DNA from: Modicisalibacter sp033446685
GTDB lineage: Bacteria; Pseudomonadota; Gammaproteobacteria; Pseudomonadales; Halomonadaceae
NCBI RefSeq assembly: GCF_033446685.1
Contig: NZ_JAWQLY010000014.1
Coordinates: 27,173 to 91,172 of the forward strand
Direction of reading: 5' to 3'
Length of the DNA: 64,000 nt
Shown piece after piece: positions 43,536 through 57,422 of this stretch. Both the position numbers and the translations under genes were made by a program. Each line of letters begins with the position of its first letter. The first letter of the stretch is position 1. The notes under the pieces were generated by a model, which had not been told where the DNA came from, did no database searches, and worked only from the letters and a program-made list of their open reading frames with translations.

Positions 43536-44186
43536 TTAGCGGCGCTTGCCTCCGCGCCCGGCGGGCTTCTTCTTGCGCGGCGCCGGCTTGGGCTTTTCCG
43601 GCGGGACGCGATAATGCAGGTAGAGATCGAGCACCAGCTCGGGAAGCTGGATGACTAGCCGTTCGGCCTCGCGCGGATCGGCGATGAACTCGGCCATGTC
43701 GGGCTCGTCGTCGAACAGCCCCGATAGTGCCATGAACGGCAGCAGCAGGGTCGCCGCGGCTTCCTCGTCGTCCTCGAACCAGGCCGCTTCGTCGAGAAAC
43801 ACGCCTTCCATGAAGCCGGCGCACCAGTCGCCGATCGGGGTCTCCTCGGGGGCGACGCCATCGAGGGCCAGCTCGAATGGAAGTTCGGGCAGCTGGCCCT
43901 GTTCCAGCGCGACGATGGCATTGCCGCGCAGGCGCTCGAGCAGGCCAAGGATCGTCTCGCGCTCGCTGTCGTCGGCGAACGCCGGCTCGCCGTGGAAGAG
44001 CTCGCTGATCCAGGTCGCCGCCGGCACCTCGCGAGGCGCGACGGCCAGCGCGACCAGGAAACCGTGGGCGCCGATGATGTCCAGAGCGTCGGCGCCTGCG
44101 CGCTCGGAATCGAGAAAATCGTCGAGCAGGTCCAGCGCTTCGTCGTCGAGCAGCGGTTGCGGCGGGGGCGTATCTGACATCGGCAT
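43536..44186 (-). CDS. UPF0149 / YecA-family protein
   Basis: A 216-residue acidic protein. The N-terminal half (LDDFLDSERAGADALDIIGAHGFLVALAVAP) is the UPF0149 helical domain, in which the signature is 'L..FL......A....G.HGFL.A.......P'. The C-terminal tail is basic (PAPRKKKPAGRGGKRR). The family has no firm function. Two start codons are six bases apart; the second ATG (44180, MSDT) sits eight bases after AAGGAA and is more likely. It is divergent from sprT. Confidence 0.82.
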   Translation of the reverse strand: MPMSDTPPPQPLLDDEALDLLDDFLDSERAGADALDIIGAHGFLVALAVAPREVPAATWISELFHGEPAFADDSERETILGLLERLRGNAIVALEQGQLPELPFELALDGVAPEETPIGDWCAGFMEGVFLDEAAWFEDDEEAAATLLLPFMALSGLFDDEPDMAEFIADPREAERLVIQLPELVLDLYLHYRVPPEKPKPAPRKKKPAGRGGKRR

Positions 44187-44264
44187 GTTTCCTTAAAAAC
44201 AAGGATCGAACGAAGACTGGACGCGCTTGCCGCGCGCCGTGTTCGTCGGCATTCTAGCACCTCT

Positions 44265-44813
44265 ATGCAAGTACCGACGCTCCCCACTCCCGACGCCGAC
44301 TGGCTGGCCGCGCTCGATCGCGATGCGCTGCACGCCGCGGCGCATGAGCGCGCCGCCGAAGCGTGGCGGCTGGCCTGCGAAGTGCATCCGCGGTTGCCGC
44401 GTCCGGCGGTCTGGCTCGACCTGCGCGGCAGGGGCGCCGGTCAGGCGCATTTCGGTCGTGGCGGGCTGCGCTTCAACCCGCAGCTGCTCGCCGAGAACCG
44501 GTTGGCGTTCTTCACCGACGTGATCCCCCACGAAATGGCCCATTGGCTGGTCCATCACCTCGACGAAGGCCCGCGGGTGCGCCCCCATGGCCGCGAATGG
44601 AAGCACGTGATGCGCGCGCTCTATGGGCTCGAGCCGCGCGCGACGCACGTCTTCGATACGCGGACGGCGAGCCCGGCGCCGTATCGCTATCGTTGCGCCT
44701 GCCGCGATCACTTCTTCAGCCGCCGCCGCCACGCCAATGCGCGCGCGGGGCGGGACTACTTCTGCCGCAAGTGCCGAGGTGAGCTAATCTACAAGGATTA
44801 TGCCGCAACCTAA
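44265..44813 (+). CDS. sprT: SprT-family zinc metallopeptidase-like protein
   Basis: A 182-residue protein. The catalytic-type zinc motif is PHEMAHW (His89, Glu90, His93), with a third ligand probably His108. The C-terminal zinc ribbon is C144/C146 and C167/C170. In eukaryotes the homologue Spartan degrades DNA-protein crosslinks; bacterial SprT has a still unsettled role, but the catalytic residues are intact. It precedes the regulatory region of acs. Confidence 0.92.
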   Translation: MQVPTLPTPDADWLAALDRDALHAAAHERAAEAWRLACEVHPRLPRPAVWLDLRGRGAGQAHFGRGGLRFNPQLLAENRLAFFTDVIPHEMAHWLVHHLDEGPRVRPHGREWKHVMRALYGLEPRATHVFDTRTASPAPYRYRCACRDHFFSRRRHANARAGRDYFCRKCRGELIYKDYAAT

Positions 44814-44850
44814 TTCTCTCGTAATTATTTGATATAAAAGCGGAATTTGC

Positions 44851-44866
44851 TGCTACCAATGTCTAA
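44851..44866. promoter_or_regulatory. 7-2-7 inverted repeat upstream of acs (candidate CrbR site)
   Basis: TGCTACC-AA-TGTCTAA shares the right half and layout of the palindrome at 27063 and the sites at 56998-57067. It lies 120 bases upstream of the acs ATG. A further GTCTA occurs at 44898, and -10-like TATAAG (44890) and TACAAT (44901) lie downstream. Binding by CrbR is inferred, not shown. Confidence 0.5.
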
Positions 44867-44985
44867 TTGGGGGGCTCGCCCCTGCTGGGTATAAGCTGTC
44901 TACAATTTCAGTGTTGGTCTGGCCAACCAAAGCCGGGCCGGCTCGACGAGATCGAGGCCACCACTTCCAGGCATAGAGGCGCGAC

Positions 44986-46935
<1,950 letters not shown>

Positions 46936-47041
46936 CATCGTTCAGCCAGTGCCGTCGGCCACCGGGGTCGCCAGCTCCGCTAATGGGCGGATATCGAAAC
47001 GGCTGGACACGCCAGCTCGGCGACGGTTTCTGGCGACTCTC

Positions 47042-47066
47042 GCCGGCCTGCAGAGGCCGGCTTTTT
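47042..47066 (+). terminator. Rho-independent terminator of acs
   Basis: An 8-bp stem GCCGGCCT / AGGCCGGC with a 4-base loop, followed by five T (47062-47066), 106 bases after the acs stop. Confidence 0.88.
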
Positions 47067-47217
47067 CATGGCCGATCGCGTGCGTTGACAGCGGGCTTCG
47101 CGATGCTTGGGAATCGGCGTGGGCATGGGGTAACATGCCAGACACCCTAGGCGACAGGTCCGGCCGCGAAGAGTTCCGACGCGACGGCTCGCTGCAGGAG
47201 GATCCGGAGGAGACTCA

Positions 47218-47880
47218 ATGGCTTTTGCCCAGAAATTTATCGTCGCCGATGACCACCCGCTGTTTCGGGCGGCGTTGACTCAGGCGTTGCGACAGGTCGC
47301 GCCACAGGCCGAGATCGTCGAGTCCGACACCATGGATGCGACGACCGAGGTGGTGACGCGTCACCCCGATGCCGACCTGATTCTGCTCGACCTGCACATG
47401 CCGGGCGCGCATGGCTTTTCGGGGCTAATCCAGTTGCGTGGCCAGACCCCCGAGATCCCGGTAGCGGTGATCTCGGGCAGCGACGAGCCGCACGTGGTGC
47501 GCCGGGCGATCGATTACGGCGCCTCGGGATTCATTCCCAAGTCGTCGTCGTTGAGCGAAATCGCTGCGGCGGTCAGCGAGATCCTCGGCGGCGAGATTTG
47601 GCTGCCCGAGTCGCTGGCCAGCGTGCTCGGTGAGTCCGACGAGGAGGACACCCGCTTCGCCGAAGCGATCGCCTCGCTGACTCCACAGCAGTTCCGCGTG
47701 CTCAACATGCTCACCGAGGGCTTGCTCAACAAGCAGATCGCCTACGAGCTCAACGTCTCCGAGGCGACCATCAAGGCGCACGTCACGGCGATCCTGCGCA
47801 AGCTGGGCGTGCATTCGCGCACCCAGGCGGTGATCGCCGCGCAGAAGCTCGAGGTCGAACCGCCCAAGGTCGAATCCTGA
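47218..47880 (+). CDS. crbR: LuxR-type response regulator (CrbR/ErdR-like)
   Basis: A 220-residue regulator. The receiver domain (about 5-125) has acidic pocket residues Asp11/Asp12, phosphorylatable Asp58 (LLDLHMPG) and Lys in PKSS; the GerE/LuxR helix-turn-helix (about 150-212) has LTPQQFRVLNMLTEGLLNKQIAYELNVSEATIKAHV. In Pseudomonas and Vibrio the CrbS/CrbR pair activates acs and acetate uptake; its position after acs and the nearby crbS support that assignment. GGAGGAG lies before the ATG. A terminator follows directly. Confidence 0.85.
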   Translation: MAFAQKFIVADDHPLFRAALTQALRQVAPQAEIVESDTMDATTEVVTRHPDADLILLDLHMPGAHGFSGLIQLRGQTPEIPVAVISGSDEPHVVRRAIDYGASGFIPKSSSLSEIAAAVSEILGGEIWLPESLASVLGESDEEDTRFAEAIASLTPQQFRVLNMLTEGLLNKQIAYELNVSEATIKAHVTAILRKLGVHSRTQAVIAAQKLEVEPPKVES

Positions 47881-47920
47881 GGCCGGAGGTGGCCTGAGCG
47901 GCGCTACACGCCTTCCGGAA

Positions 47921-47967
47921 ACGTAAAAAGCCGCCTCCGCTGATCGTGCGGAGGCGGCTTTTTACGT
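47921..47967. terminator. Bidirectional terminator between crbR and mntR
   Basis: A perfect 20-bp stem (47921-47940 and 47948-47967) with a 7-base loop; each side carries an A5 or T5 run (GTAAAAAGCC and GGCTTTTTAC). It can end both the plus-strand crbR and minus-strand mntR messages. Confidence 0.92.
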
Positions 47968-47997
47968 TGTGTCGTCCATCGTCATGGCGACCAGCGC

Positions 47998-48411
47998 TCA
48001 GCGCAGGCTTGCCAGGAACTCGCGCATGGCGGCCACCGTTTCCTCGCTGCAGTGATGCTCGATGCCTTCGGAATCGGCGCGTGCCACGTCCTCGGGGACG
48101 CCCAGCGCGCGCAACGTGTCGAGTACCACGCCATGGCGCTGGGCGACGCGCTCGGCCAGCCCCACGCCCTGGGCGGTGAGAAAGATGCCGCGATAGGGAC
48201 GGGCGATCACCAGGCCGTCGCGCTTGAGCTTGGCGATCACCTTGGATACCGCGGCCGCACTGACCCCGAAGCACTCGGCGAGATCGCTGGCGCGAGCCTC
48301 GCCGAGCTGGGCGTGCAGGTGGGCGATCTCCTCCACGTAATCCTCGACCAACTCGGTCTGATGGTCCTGCCGCACGCGCTTGAAATATTCATGTTTGGGC
48401 AGTGAGTTCAT
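47998..48411 (-). CDS. mntR: Manganese-responsive regulator MntR (DtxR/Fur-like fold)
   Basis: A 137-residue DtxR-family repressor. The winged helix spans about 28-75 (LGEARASDLAECFGVSAAAVSKVIAKLKRDGLV) and metal-binding residues in EGIEHHCSEE (Glu, His, Cys) follow. It should repress mntH when Mn2+ is plentiful. The ATG at 48411 (MNSLPKHEYF) was chosen; the in-frame extension overlaps mntH. It is 16 bases downstream of mntH, so the pair forms an operon. Confidence 0.9.
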   Translation of the reverse strand: MNSLPKHEYFKRVRQDHQTELVEDYVEEIAHLHAQLGEARASDLAECFGVSAAAVSKVIAKLKRDGLVIARPYRGIFLTAQGVGLAERVAQRHGVVLDTLRALGVPEDVARADSEGIEHHCSEETVAAMREFLASLR

Positions 48412-48427
48412 TCGAGACCCGGCTTGG

Positions 48428-49705
48428 TTAACCCGCGAGGGTGAAAAACAGGACGTACGCGTTGAGGCCAATGATCAGCGTACAGATGACGCCGCCGATC
48501 AGGGTCACGGCCTTGTGATTGACCAGGTTACCCATGACCTTGCGATTAGCCGTAAAGCATAACAGAGGCACCAGCGCGAACGGGATGCCGAAGCTGAGAA
48601 TCACCTGGCTGGCGACCAGCGCCTTCTGTTCGGAGACGCCGAGCATGATCACCACCAGCGCCGGGGCCATGGTGATCAACCGCCGCAGCCAGATCGGGAT
48701 CGTGAAGTTGACGAATCCCTGCATGATCACCTGGCCCGACAGGGTGCCGACGATCGACGACGACAAGCCGGCCAGCAGCAACGCCGCGCCGAAGATATGG
48801 CTGGCGGTCACCTGCCCCATCATCGGCGCGAGCAGCTTGTAGCTGTCGCTGATGGTGGCGATATCGACACGGCCCTGAGCATGGAATACCGCGGCGGCCA
48901 TCGCCAGCATGCTCAGGTTGACCAGCCCGGCGATGGCCATGCCGATGATCACGTCGAGACGATAGTACTTCATCAGCCGCAGGCGCTGGCTGTCGTCGGT
49001 GACCTGGATGCGGTTCTGCGACAGTGCCGAATGCAGGTAGATGACATGCGGCATGATGGTCGCGCCGAGTATCCCCGCCGCCAGGTAGAGCGAATAGGCA
49101 TCCGGGAAGCCGGGAATCAGCAAGCCCTTGAGCAGCGGCTCGGCGGCCGGTCGGCTGAGCAGCATCTCGAGCAGGAAACCTGAGGCGACGGCGAGAATCA
49201 TCGAGCCGATGACGATCTCCATCAGCCGGAAGCCATAGCGGTGCAGGTGCAGGGCCAGGTAGGTGATCGCCCCGGTCAGCAGCGCGCCCTCCATCAACGA
49301 CAGGCCGAACAGCAGGTTGAAGGCCAGCGCCGCGCCGAGGAACTCGGCGAGGTCGGTGGCGATGGCCACGACCTCCGCCTGTACCCAGTAGAACCAGACC
49401 AGCGGTCGCGGATAGCGTTCGCGGATGACCTGCGGGAGATTACGGCCGGTGGCCAGGCCCAGGCGTGCCGAAAGCGTCTGGATCAGCATCGCCATCAGGT
49501 TGGCGGTCAGCACCACCCACAGCAGCGCGTAGCCGTAACGCGACCCGGCTTCAATGTTGGTGGCGAAGTTGCCGGGGTCGATGTAGGCCACGGCGGCGAT
49601 CAGTGCGGGACCGAAGAACGGCGTCCAGCCCCAGCGGCGGCGCTTGCCGCGCAGCGCGAAGGCCGCCTTGTCGCGGATCGCATTGTCGGAGATCGATTGC
49701 AGCAT
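48428..49705 (-). CDS. mntH: NRAMP-type Mn2+/H+ symporter
   Basis: A 425-residue membrane protein with about 11 hydrophobic segments. The DPGNFATNI motif (metal-binding DPGN) in helix 1 and MPHVIYLHSAL in helix 6 are diagnostic. It imports Mn2+ (also Fe2+) by proton symport. It is transcribed ahead of mntR; the upstream region contains repeated GGTTAA motifs around a 16-bp palindrome. The neighbouring crbR and crbS genes are functionally unrelated. Confidence 0.95.
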   Translation of the reverse strand: MLQSISDNAIRDKAAFALRGKRRRWGWTPFFGPALIAAVAYIDPGNFATNIEAGSRYGYALLWVVLTANLMAMLIQTLSARLGLATGRNLPQVIRERYPRPLVWFYWVQAEVVAIATDLAEFLGAALAFNLLFGLSLMEGALLTGAITYLALHLHRYGFRLMEIVIGSMILAVASGFLLEMLLSRPAAEPLLKGLLIPGFPDAYSLYLAAGILGATIMPHVIYLHSALSQNRIQVTDDSQRLRLMKYYRLDVIIGMAIAGLVNLSMLAMAAAVFHAQGRVDIATISDSYKLLAPMMGQVTASHIFGAALLLAGLSSSIVGTLSGQVIMQGFVNFTIPIWLRRLITMAPALVVIMLGVSEQKALVASQVILSFGIPFALVPLLCFTANRKVMGNLVNHKAVTLIGGVICTLIIGLNAYVLFFTLAG

Positions 49706-49720
49706 CGTGCAGACTCTCGA

Positions 49721-49795
49721 TTAACTAATGTCCGGTTAACTGACGTCAGCGGTTAATTAACCGCAGTTAACAACTAGTCTACAGGTTAATTTGTA
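49721..49795. promoter_or_regulatory. GGTTAA-rich regulatory region with 16-bp palindrome
   Basis: GCGGTTAATTAACCGC (49749-49764) is a perfect 16-bp palindrome, 44 bases upstream of the mntH start. Additional GGTTAA half sites lie at 49734 and 49784. The arrangement is what a DtxR-type dimer would need; MntR is encoded in the same operon and is the obvious candidate. Confidence 0.55.
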
Positions 49796-49876
49796 GTCTG
49801 CACGTTGGCCAATAGAGGTTCAGAAAATCCCCGATTGGCAGAACCTATCGGATCGGGCGATCGGTCGCCGGGGCGG

Positions 49877-53830
<3,954 letters not shown>

Positions 53831-53938
53831 GAGTTCTCTCTCCCTCGACCTGCGGCCATTCTACATGAAGACGGCCGCGATCCCGGGCTTCTTGATGCCT
53901 GGCGGGCACGCCGCCAGACGCACCTCAAGCGTGCCGCG

Positions 53939-54454
53939 TCAGCCCTTGGAGCACGCCGCCTCGAGTAGCGGATCGTCGCTGGTTAAGCGCTGCAGGCGGC
54001 CGACGTCGGGCTGATGATTGTCGCCGACGAGCGGCACCATCTCTCGTGTCGTGCAGTTCACCAGGTACGCCCGGTGCGTCAGCAGGTCGCGATACTGCCT
54101 CTCGAAGCGGTAGAGGATGAATTCGACCAGGCGTTCGCCGTTGGCCCGCGAAGCCACCAGATTGTCCCGGTCGACCACGCTGAACGCCGTGGTCAGCGGA
54201 TAGAGATAGGTCCAGGGGCGCCACAGCATCTGACTCTTCTCGGTCGAAACCACCTGTGCCGATTCGGGGAGCTGCTGGACCTTGTAATCGTACCAGGCGT
54301 ATTCGTAGTTGATCTGGTAGGCCAGCATGCCCAGCCCCGCGCAGACCGGAACGATCCAGCGTGGCAGACGTTTACCGCTGAGCAGGCGCAACAACAGTGC
54401 CACGCCTGCGGCGCCCAGGCCAGCGAAGGCTGCCGCGACCAAATGCCATATCAT
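53939..54454 (-). CDS. Two-helix membrane protein, unknown function
   Basis: A 171-residue protein with two hydrophobic segments (about 4-25 and 32-50), then a soluble domain (about 52-171) with 'SQMLWRPWTYLYPLTTAFSVVDRDN' and 'VEFILYRFERQYRDLLTHRAYLVNCTTREMVPL'. I do not recognise the family. The ATG at 54454 (MIWHLV) has AAGGACT upstream; an earlier in-frame start has none. It lies between actP and crbS on the same strand, so a role in the acetate module is possible. Confidence 0.68.
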   Translation of the reverse strand: MIWHLVAAAFAGLGAAGVALLLRLLSGKRLPRWIVPVCAGLGMLAYQINYEYAWYDYKVQQLPESAQVVSTEKSQMLWRPWTYLYPLTTAFSVVDRDNLVASRANGERLVEFILYRFERQYRDLLTHRAYLVNCTTREMVPLVGDNHQPDVGRLQRLTSDDPLLEAACSKG

Positions 54455-54473
54455 AGTGAGTCCTTTACTCAAA

Positions 54474-54504
54474 GAATCGGGCTTCCCGCTGGGAAGCCCG
54501 ATTC
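54474..54504 (-). terminator. Strong terminator after actP
   Basis: A perfect 14-bp stem GAATCGGGCTTCCC / GGGAAGCCCGATTC with a 3-base loop, followed on the minus strand by TTTGAGT, 44 bases after the actP stop. It should end the actP transcript before the small membrane gene. Confidence 0.9.
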
Positions 54505-54547
54505 GCTTGGAGCCAGGTAGCCTGACTTGTCAGGGTTGCATTATCGC

Positions 54548-56329
54548 TTAGTGATCGATCGCGGTGCCAGCCCCCTTGGGATAGCGCACGCTCTCCACCA
54601 GGTCCTGGATTTCCTGCGGAGGCTCCTCGGTGGCGTTGGCGACCAGGAAGGCCACGGCGAAGTTGATGATCGCCCCCACGGCGCCGATGGACAGCGGCGA
54701 GATGCCCAGCACCCAGTTGGCCGCGTCGTCTGGCAGGTTGTTGGTGCCTGGAATGAAGAACCAGCCCTTGTAGACGAAGATGTACACCAGCGTGAAGATC
54801 AAGCCGGACAGCATCCCGGCGATCGCGCCTTTGTTGTTCATCCGCGTGGAGAAGATCCCCATCATCAGCGTCGGGAACAACGAGGCAGCGGCGATGCCGA
54901 AGGCCAGCGCCACCACCTGGGCGGCGAACCCGGGCGGATTGGCACCGAGGTAGGTGGCGACGACGATGGCGACGGACATCGAGATCCGCGCGGCTCGCAA
55001 TTCGCCTTTCTCGGTGATCCGCGGGTTGATCGCCCCCTTGATCAGGTCATGACTGATCGCCGAGGAGATCGCCAGCAACAGACCGGCCGCGGTGGACAGC
55101 GCCGCGGCCAGGCCGCCGGCGGCGATCAGGCCGACCACCCAGCCGGGCAGGTTGGCGATTTCCGGATTGGCCAGCACCAGGATGTCGTTGCTGACCTCCA
55201 GTTCGTTGCCGGCCCAGCCGCGACCGGAGAAGTCGGCCGAGCCGTTGTACATCTGGATGTTGCCGTCGTTGTTCTTGTCCTCGAAGGCGATCAGTCCGGT
55301 CTCCTCCCAGGTGCGAATCCAGTTGGGACGATCGGCGTAGGCGATGGGATTGGCGACGGCCTCCTCGTAGTTCTCGACCTGGCCGGCCATGTCCGGATAG
55401 ATGGTGGTTGCCAGGTTCAGGCGTGCCATCGAGGCCACGGCCGGTGCGGTCAGGTAGAGCAGGCCGATGAACACCAGCGCCCAGCCGGCGGACCAGCGTG
55501 CGTCGGCCACCTTGGGTACGGTGAAGAAACGCATGATGACGTGGGGCAGGCCGGCGGTACCGATCATCAGCGACAACGTGAACAGCACCATGTTCAGCTT
55601 GTTGTCGACCATCGCCGTGTATTCGTTGAAGCCCAGCGCGGTGACCACTTCGTTTAGCTTGGACAGTAGCGGTTCGCCGGAGGCGCTATGGTCGGAGAAC
55701 AGGCCCAACGCCGGTATCGGGTTGTCGGTCAGCTCCAGCGAAATGAACACCGCAGGAATGGTATAGGCGACGATCAGCACGATGTACTGGGCCACCTGGG
55801 TGTAGGTGATGCCCTTCATGCCGCCCAGCACCGAATAGAAGAATACCACCACGGCGGCGATGATCAGGCCGGTGGTCGCATCGACTTCCAGAAAGCGCGA
55901 GAAGGCCACGCCGGCGCCGGCCATCTGGCCGATGACGTAGGTGACCGAGGCCACGATCAGGCAGATCACCGCCACCATGCGCGCCGTTCTGCTGTAGAAA
56001 CGATCGCCGATGAACTCGGGCACCGTGAACTTGCCGAACTTGCGCAGGTACGGTGCCAGGAGCATGGCCAGCAGCACGTAGCCGCCCGTCCACCCCATCA
56101 GGAAGGTCGAGTTGGAATAGCCTCCGGCGGCGATGAGGCCCGCCATCGAGATGAACGAGGCGGCGGACATCCAGTCGGCGCCGATCGCCATGCCGTTGGT
56201 GATGGGATGAACGCCGCCGCCGGCGACGTAGAAATCCTTGGTCGAGCCGGCCTTGGCCCATATCGCAATACCGATATACAGGGCGAAGGAGGCGCCCACG
56301 AAGAGGACGTTGATCGCAAATTGACTCAT
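54548..56329 (-). CDS. actP: Acetate/cation symporter ActP
   Basis: A 593-residue sodium/solute symporter with about 14 hydrophobic segments. The early motif GGVHPITNGMAIGADWMSAASFISMAGLI and SIGLLVSSSISHDL-type region near residue 420 are typical of ActP, which takes up acetate and glycolate. A central hydrophilic insertion (about 325-375) is longer than in many SSS proteins. It lies six bases after the DUF485 gene on the same strand, the conserved yjcH-actP pair, and CrbS/CrbR are near. Confidence 0.95.
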   Translation of the reverse strand: MSQFAINVLFVGASFALYIGIAIWAKAGSTKDFYVAGGGVHPITNGMAIGADWMSAASFISMAGLIAAGGYSNSTFLMGWTGGYVLLAMLLAPYLRKFGKFTVPEFIGDRFYSRTARMVAVICLIVASVTYVIGQMAGAGVAFSRFLEVDATTGLIIAAVVVFFYSVLGGMKGITYTQVAQYIVLIVAYTIPAVFISLELTDNPIPALGLFSDHSASGEPLLSKLNEVVTALGFNEYTAMVDNKLNMVLFTLSLMIGTAGLPHVIMRFFTVPKVADARWSAGWALVFIGLLYLTAPAVASMARLNLATTIYPDMAGQVENYEEAVANPIAYADRPNWIRTWEETGLIAFEDKNNDGNIQMYNGSADFSGRGWAGNELEVSNDILVLANPEIANLPGWVVGLIAAGGLAAALSTAAGLLLAISSAISHDLIKGAINPRITEKGELRAARISMSVAIVVATYLGANPPGFAAQVVALAFGIAAASLFPTLMMGIFSTRMNNKGAIAGMLSGLIFTLVYIFVYKGWFFIPGTNNLPDDAANWVLGISPLSIGAVGAIINFAVAFLVANATEEPPQEIQDLVESVRYPKGAGTAIDH

Positions 56330-56335
56330 GCCGGC

Positions 56336-56596
56336 TTACTCCCCGAGGCCGAATTTCTTATCCAGCTGATTCATCTTCCAGGCATAGAAGAAGATCAAGC
56401 CGATGAAGACCAGAATGGATCCCTGTTGTGCGAACCAGAAACCCAGGTCGGTACCGCCGACGGATATGCCGGCGAGCAGGGGGCGTAACAGGATGGCGCA
56501 ACCATAGGACACCAGTGCCCAGACGATCAGGCAGCCGGTTATCAGGCGAAGGTTCGCCTTCCAATAGGCAGCAGCGTTGGATTTGTCATCTGCCAT
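56336..56596 (-). CDS. yjcH: DUF485 membrane protein, ActP partner (YjcH-like)
   Basis: An 86-residue protein with two hydrophobic segments (about 17-40 and 52-70; the second is QGSILVFIGLIFFYAWKMN). The pattern is that of E. coli YjcH, which precedes actP. The ATG at 56596 (MADDKSNAAA) has GGAGAG upstream; the frame is open further but that part is not conserved. The pair is transcribed from the 826-base divergent region to its right. Confidence 0.88.
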   Translation of the reverse strand: MADDKSNAAAYWKANLRLITGCLIVWALVSYGCAILLRPLLAGISVGGTDLGFWFAQQGSILVFIGLIFFYAWKMNQLDKKFGLGE

Positions 56597-57422
56597 ATCA
56601 TTGCTCTCCGCGTATTTAAGATGGGAAGTGGCTCTGAGGTTACGTTGACCCAGCAGGGCAATCGCTCGTCTACAACTACGCTCAGAAACGACGCTCATCG
56701 CGAACTCTTTTTAGGCTACGAATGTCGCGCTGGAAGATGGTTTGTCCGATTTATGTCATCCGGTAGCCATTCTTACGCGACTAAAGTCGTCCTCCCTTCA
56801 CGCCATAACCCGTTGTCGAGGTGCATTATCGACGTGCGATTGCCCTGTGTGACTCAACAGCAATATTGGGCAACAAAAACAAAAAGTAAAATCCGCTACC
56901 TTAGTATCATGAGGAAAAGCTGATTAAATTTTTTAATTTAAATACAAAGGCTTAATTGAAAGTATCGGGGGCTTTTGCGAGTACCCGGCGGCGCTTATAG
57001 GACGATGGTCTAGGCAAAAATATATGGGACAATGGTCTAGGTCGGTAGGTGTAGATCGATAGTCTATCTTTTGTCGTAAAGCGGCGAGTTGTTATCCTGG
57101 CACGAGGATCGTGATTGTCATGAAGTTGTGTCGGAGCGTGAAACAACACGTACGCTGAATGGCATCGATGATATGCAGGTCATGGGAAGATTATGCGAAG
57201 CGTCATTGATATTGAACTTTCGCCTAAGCGTTGACTGCATGGCGTCCTTCTCAAGGATGAATTCCACGTGATTGAGACGACACGGCAATACGAACCGACC
57301 GTTGTCGGGCACGACAGCCTGAGCTGCGAAGCCCCGGGTCGTTTTGTGGCCATAGCCCGGATCGCTTGTCGTAAGGCCGTCCATTGCGTGCCGTTTCGTA
57401 ATGCCGGCGTGACGAGGGTGGC
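56597..57422. other. 826-base AT-rich divergent regulatory region
   Basis: No credible gene occurs here; short open frames (for example 56621-56923 and the opposite strand) lack ribosome sites and typical codon use. It is much poorer in GC than its surroundings, especially 56880-56960 (runs such as AAAAACAAAAAG and TTAAATTTTTTAATTTAAAT). It separates the minus-strand yjcH-actP from the plus-strand cNMP/CBS gene and contains three equally spaced candidate CrbR sites at 56998-57067. Confidence 0.8.
56998..57067. promoter_or_regulatory. Three 7-2-7 sites at 27-bp spacing (candidate CrbR array)
   Basis: Site A is TAGGACG-AT-GGTCTAG (56998-57013), site B TGGGACA-AT-GGTCTAG (57025-57040), site C TAGATCG-AT-AGTCTAT (57052-57067). 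Their starts are 27 bases apart. They share layout and right half with the palindrome at 27063 and the acs site at 44851. The array could serve either divergent gene. Confidence 0.55.

Noticed and set aside
42208..44202. A 664-codon minus-strand open frame through clsB and the heptamer arrays
   Set aside because: It is antisense to clsB and out of frame with the UPF0149 gene. The repetitive DERRATS and SPQPAAR stretches come from the heptamer arrays.
49775..49781. GTCTA core near mntH as another CrbR-like site
   Set aside because: The left half does not fit the GAC/TAC consensus, and the region is better explained by GGTTAA elements.
56621..56923. A 100-residue open frame overlapping the yjcH 5' region
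   Set aside because: No ribosome site, no recognisable domain, and its composition (Ser/Arg/Cys-rich) is atypical of this genome's proteins.
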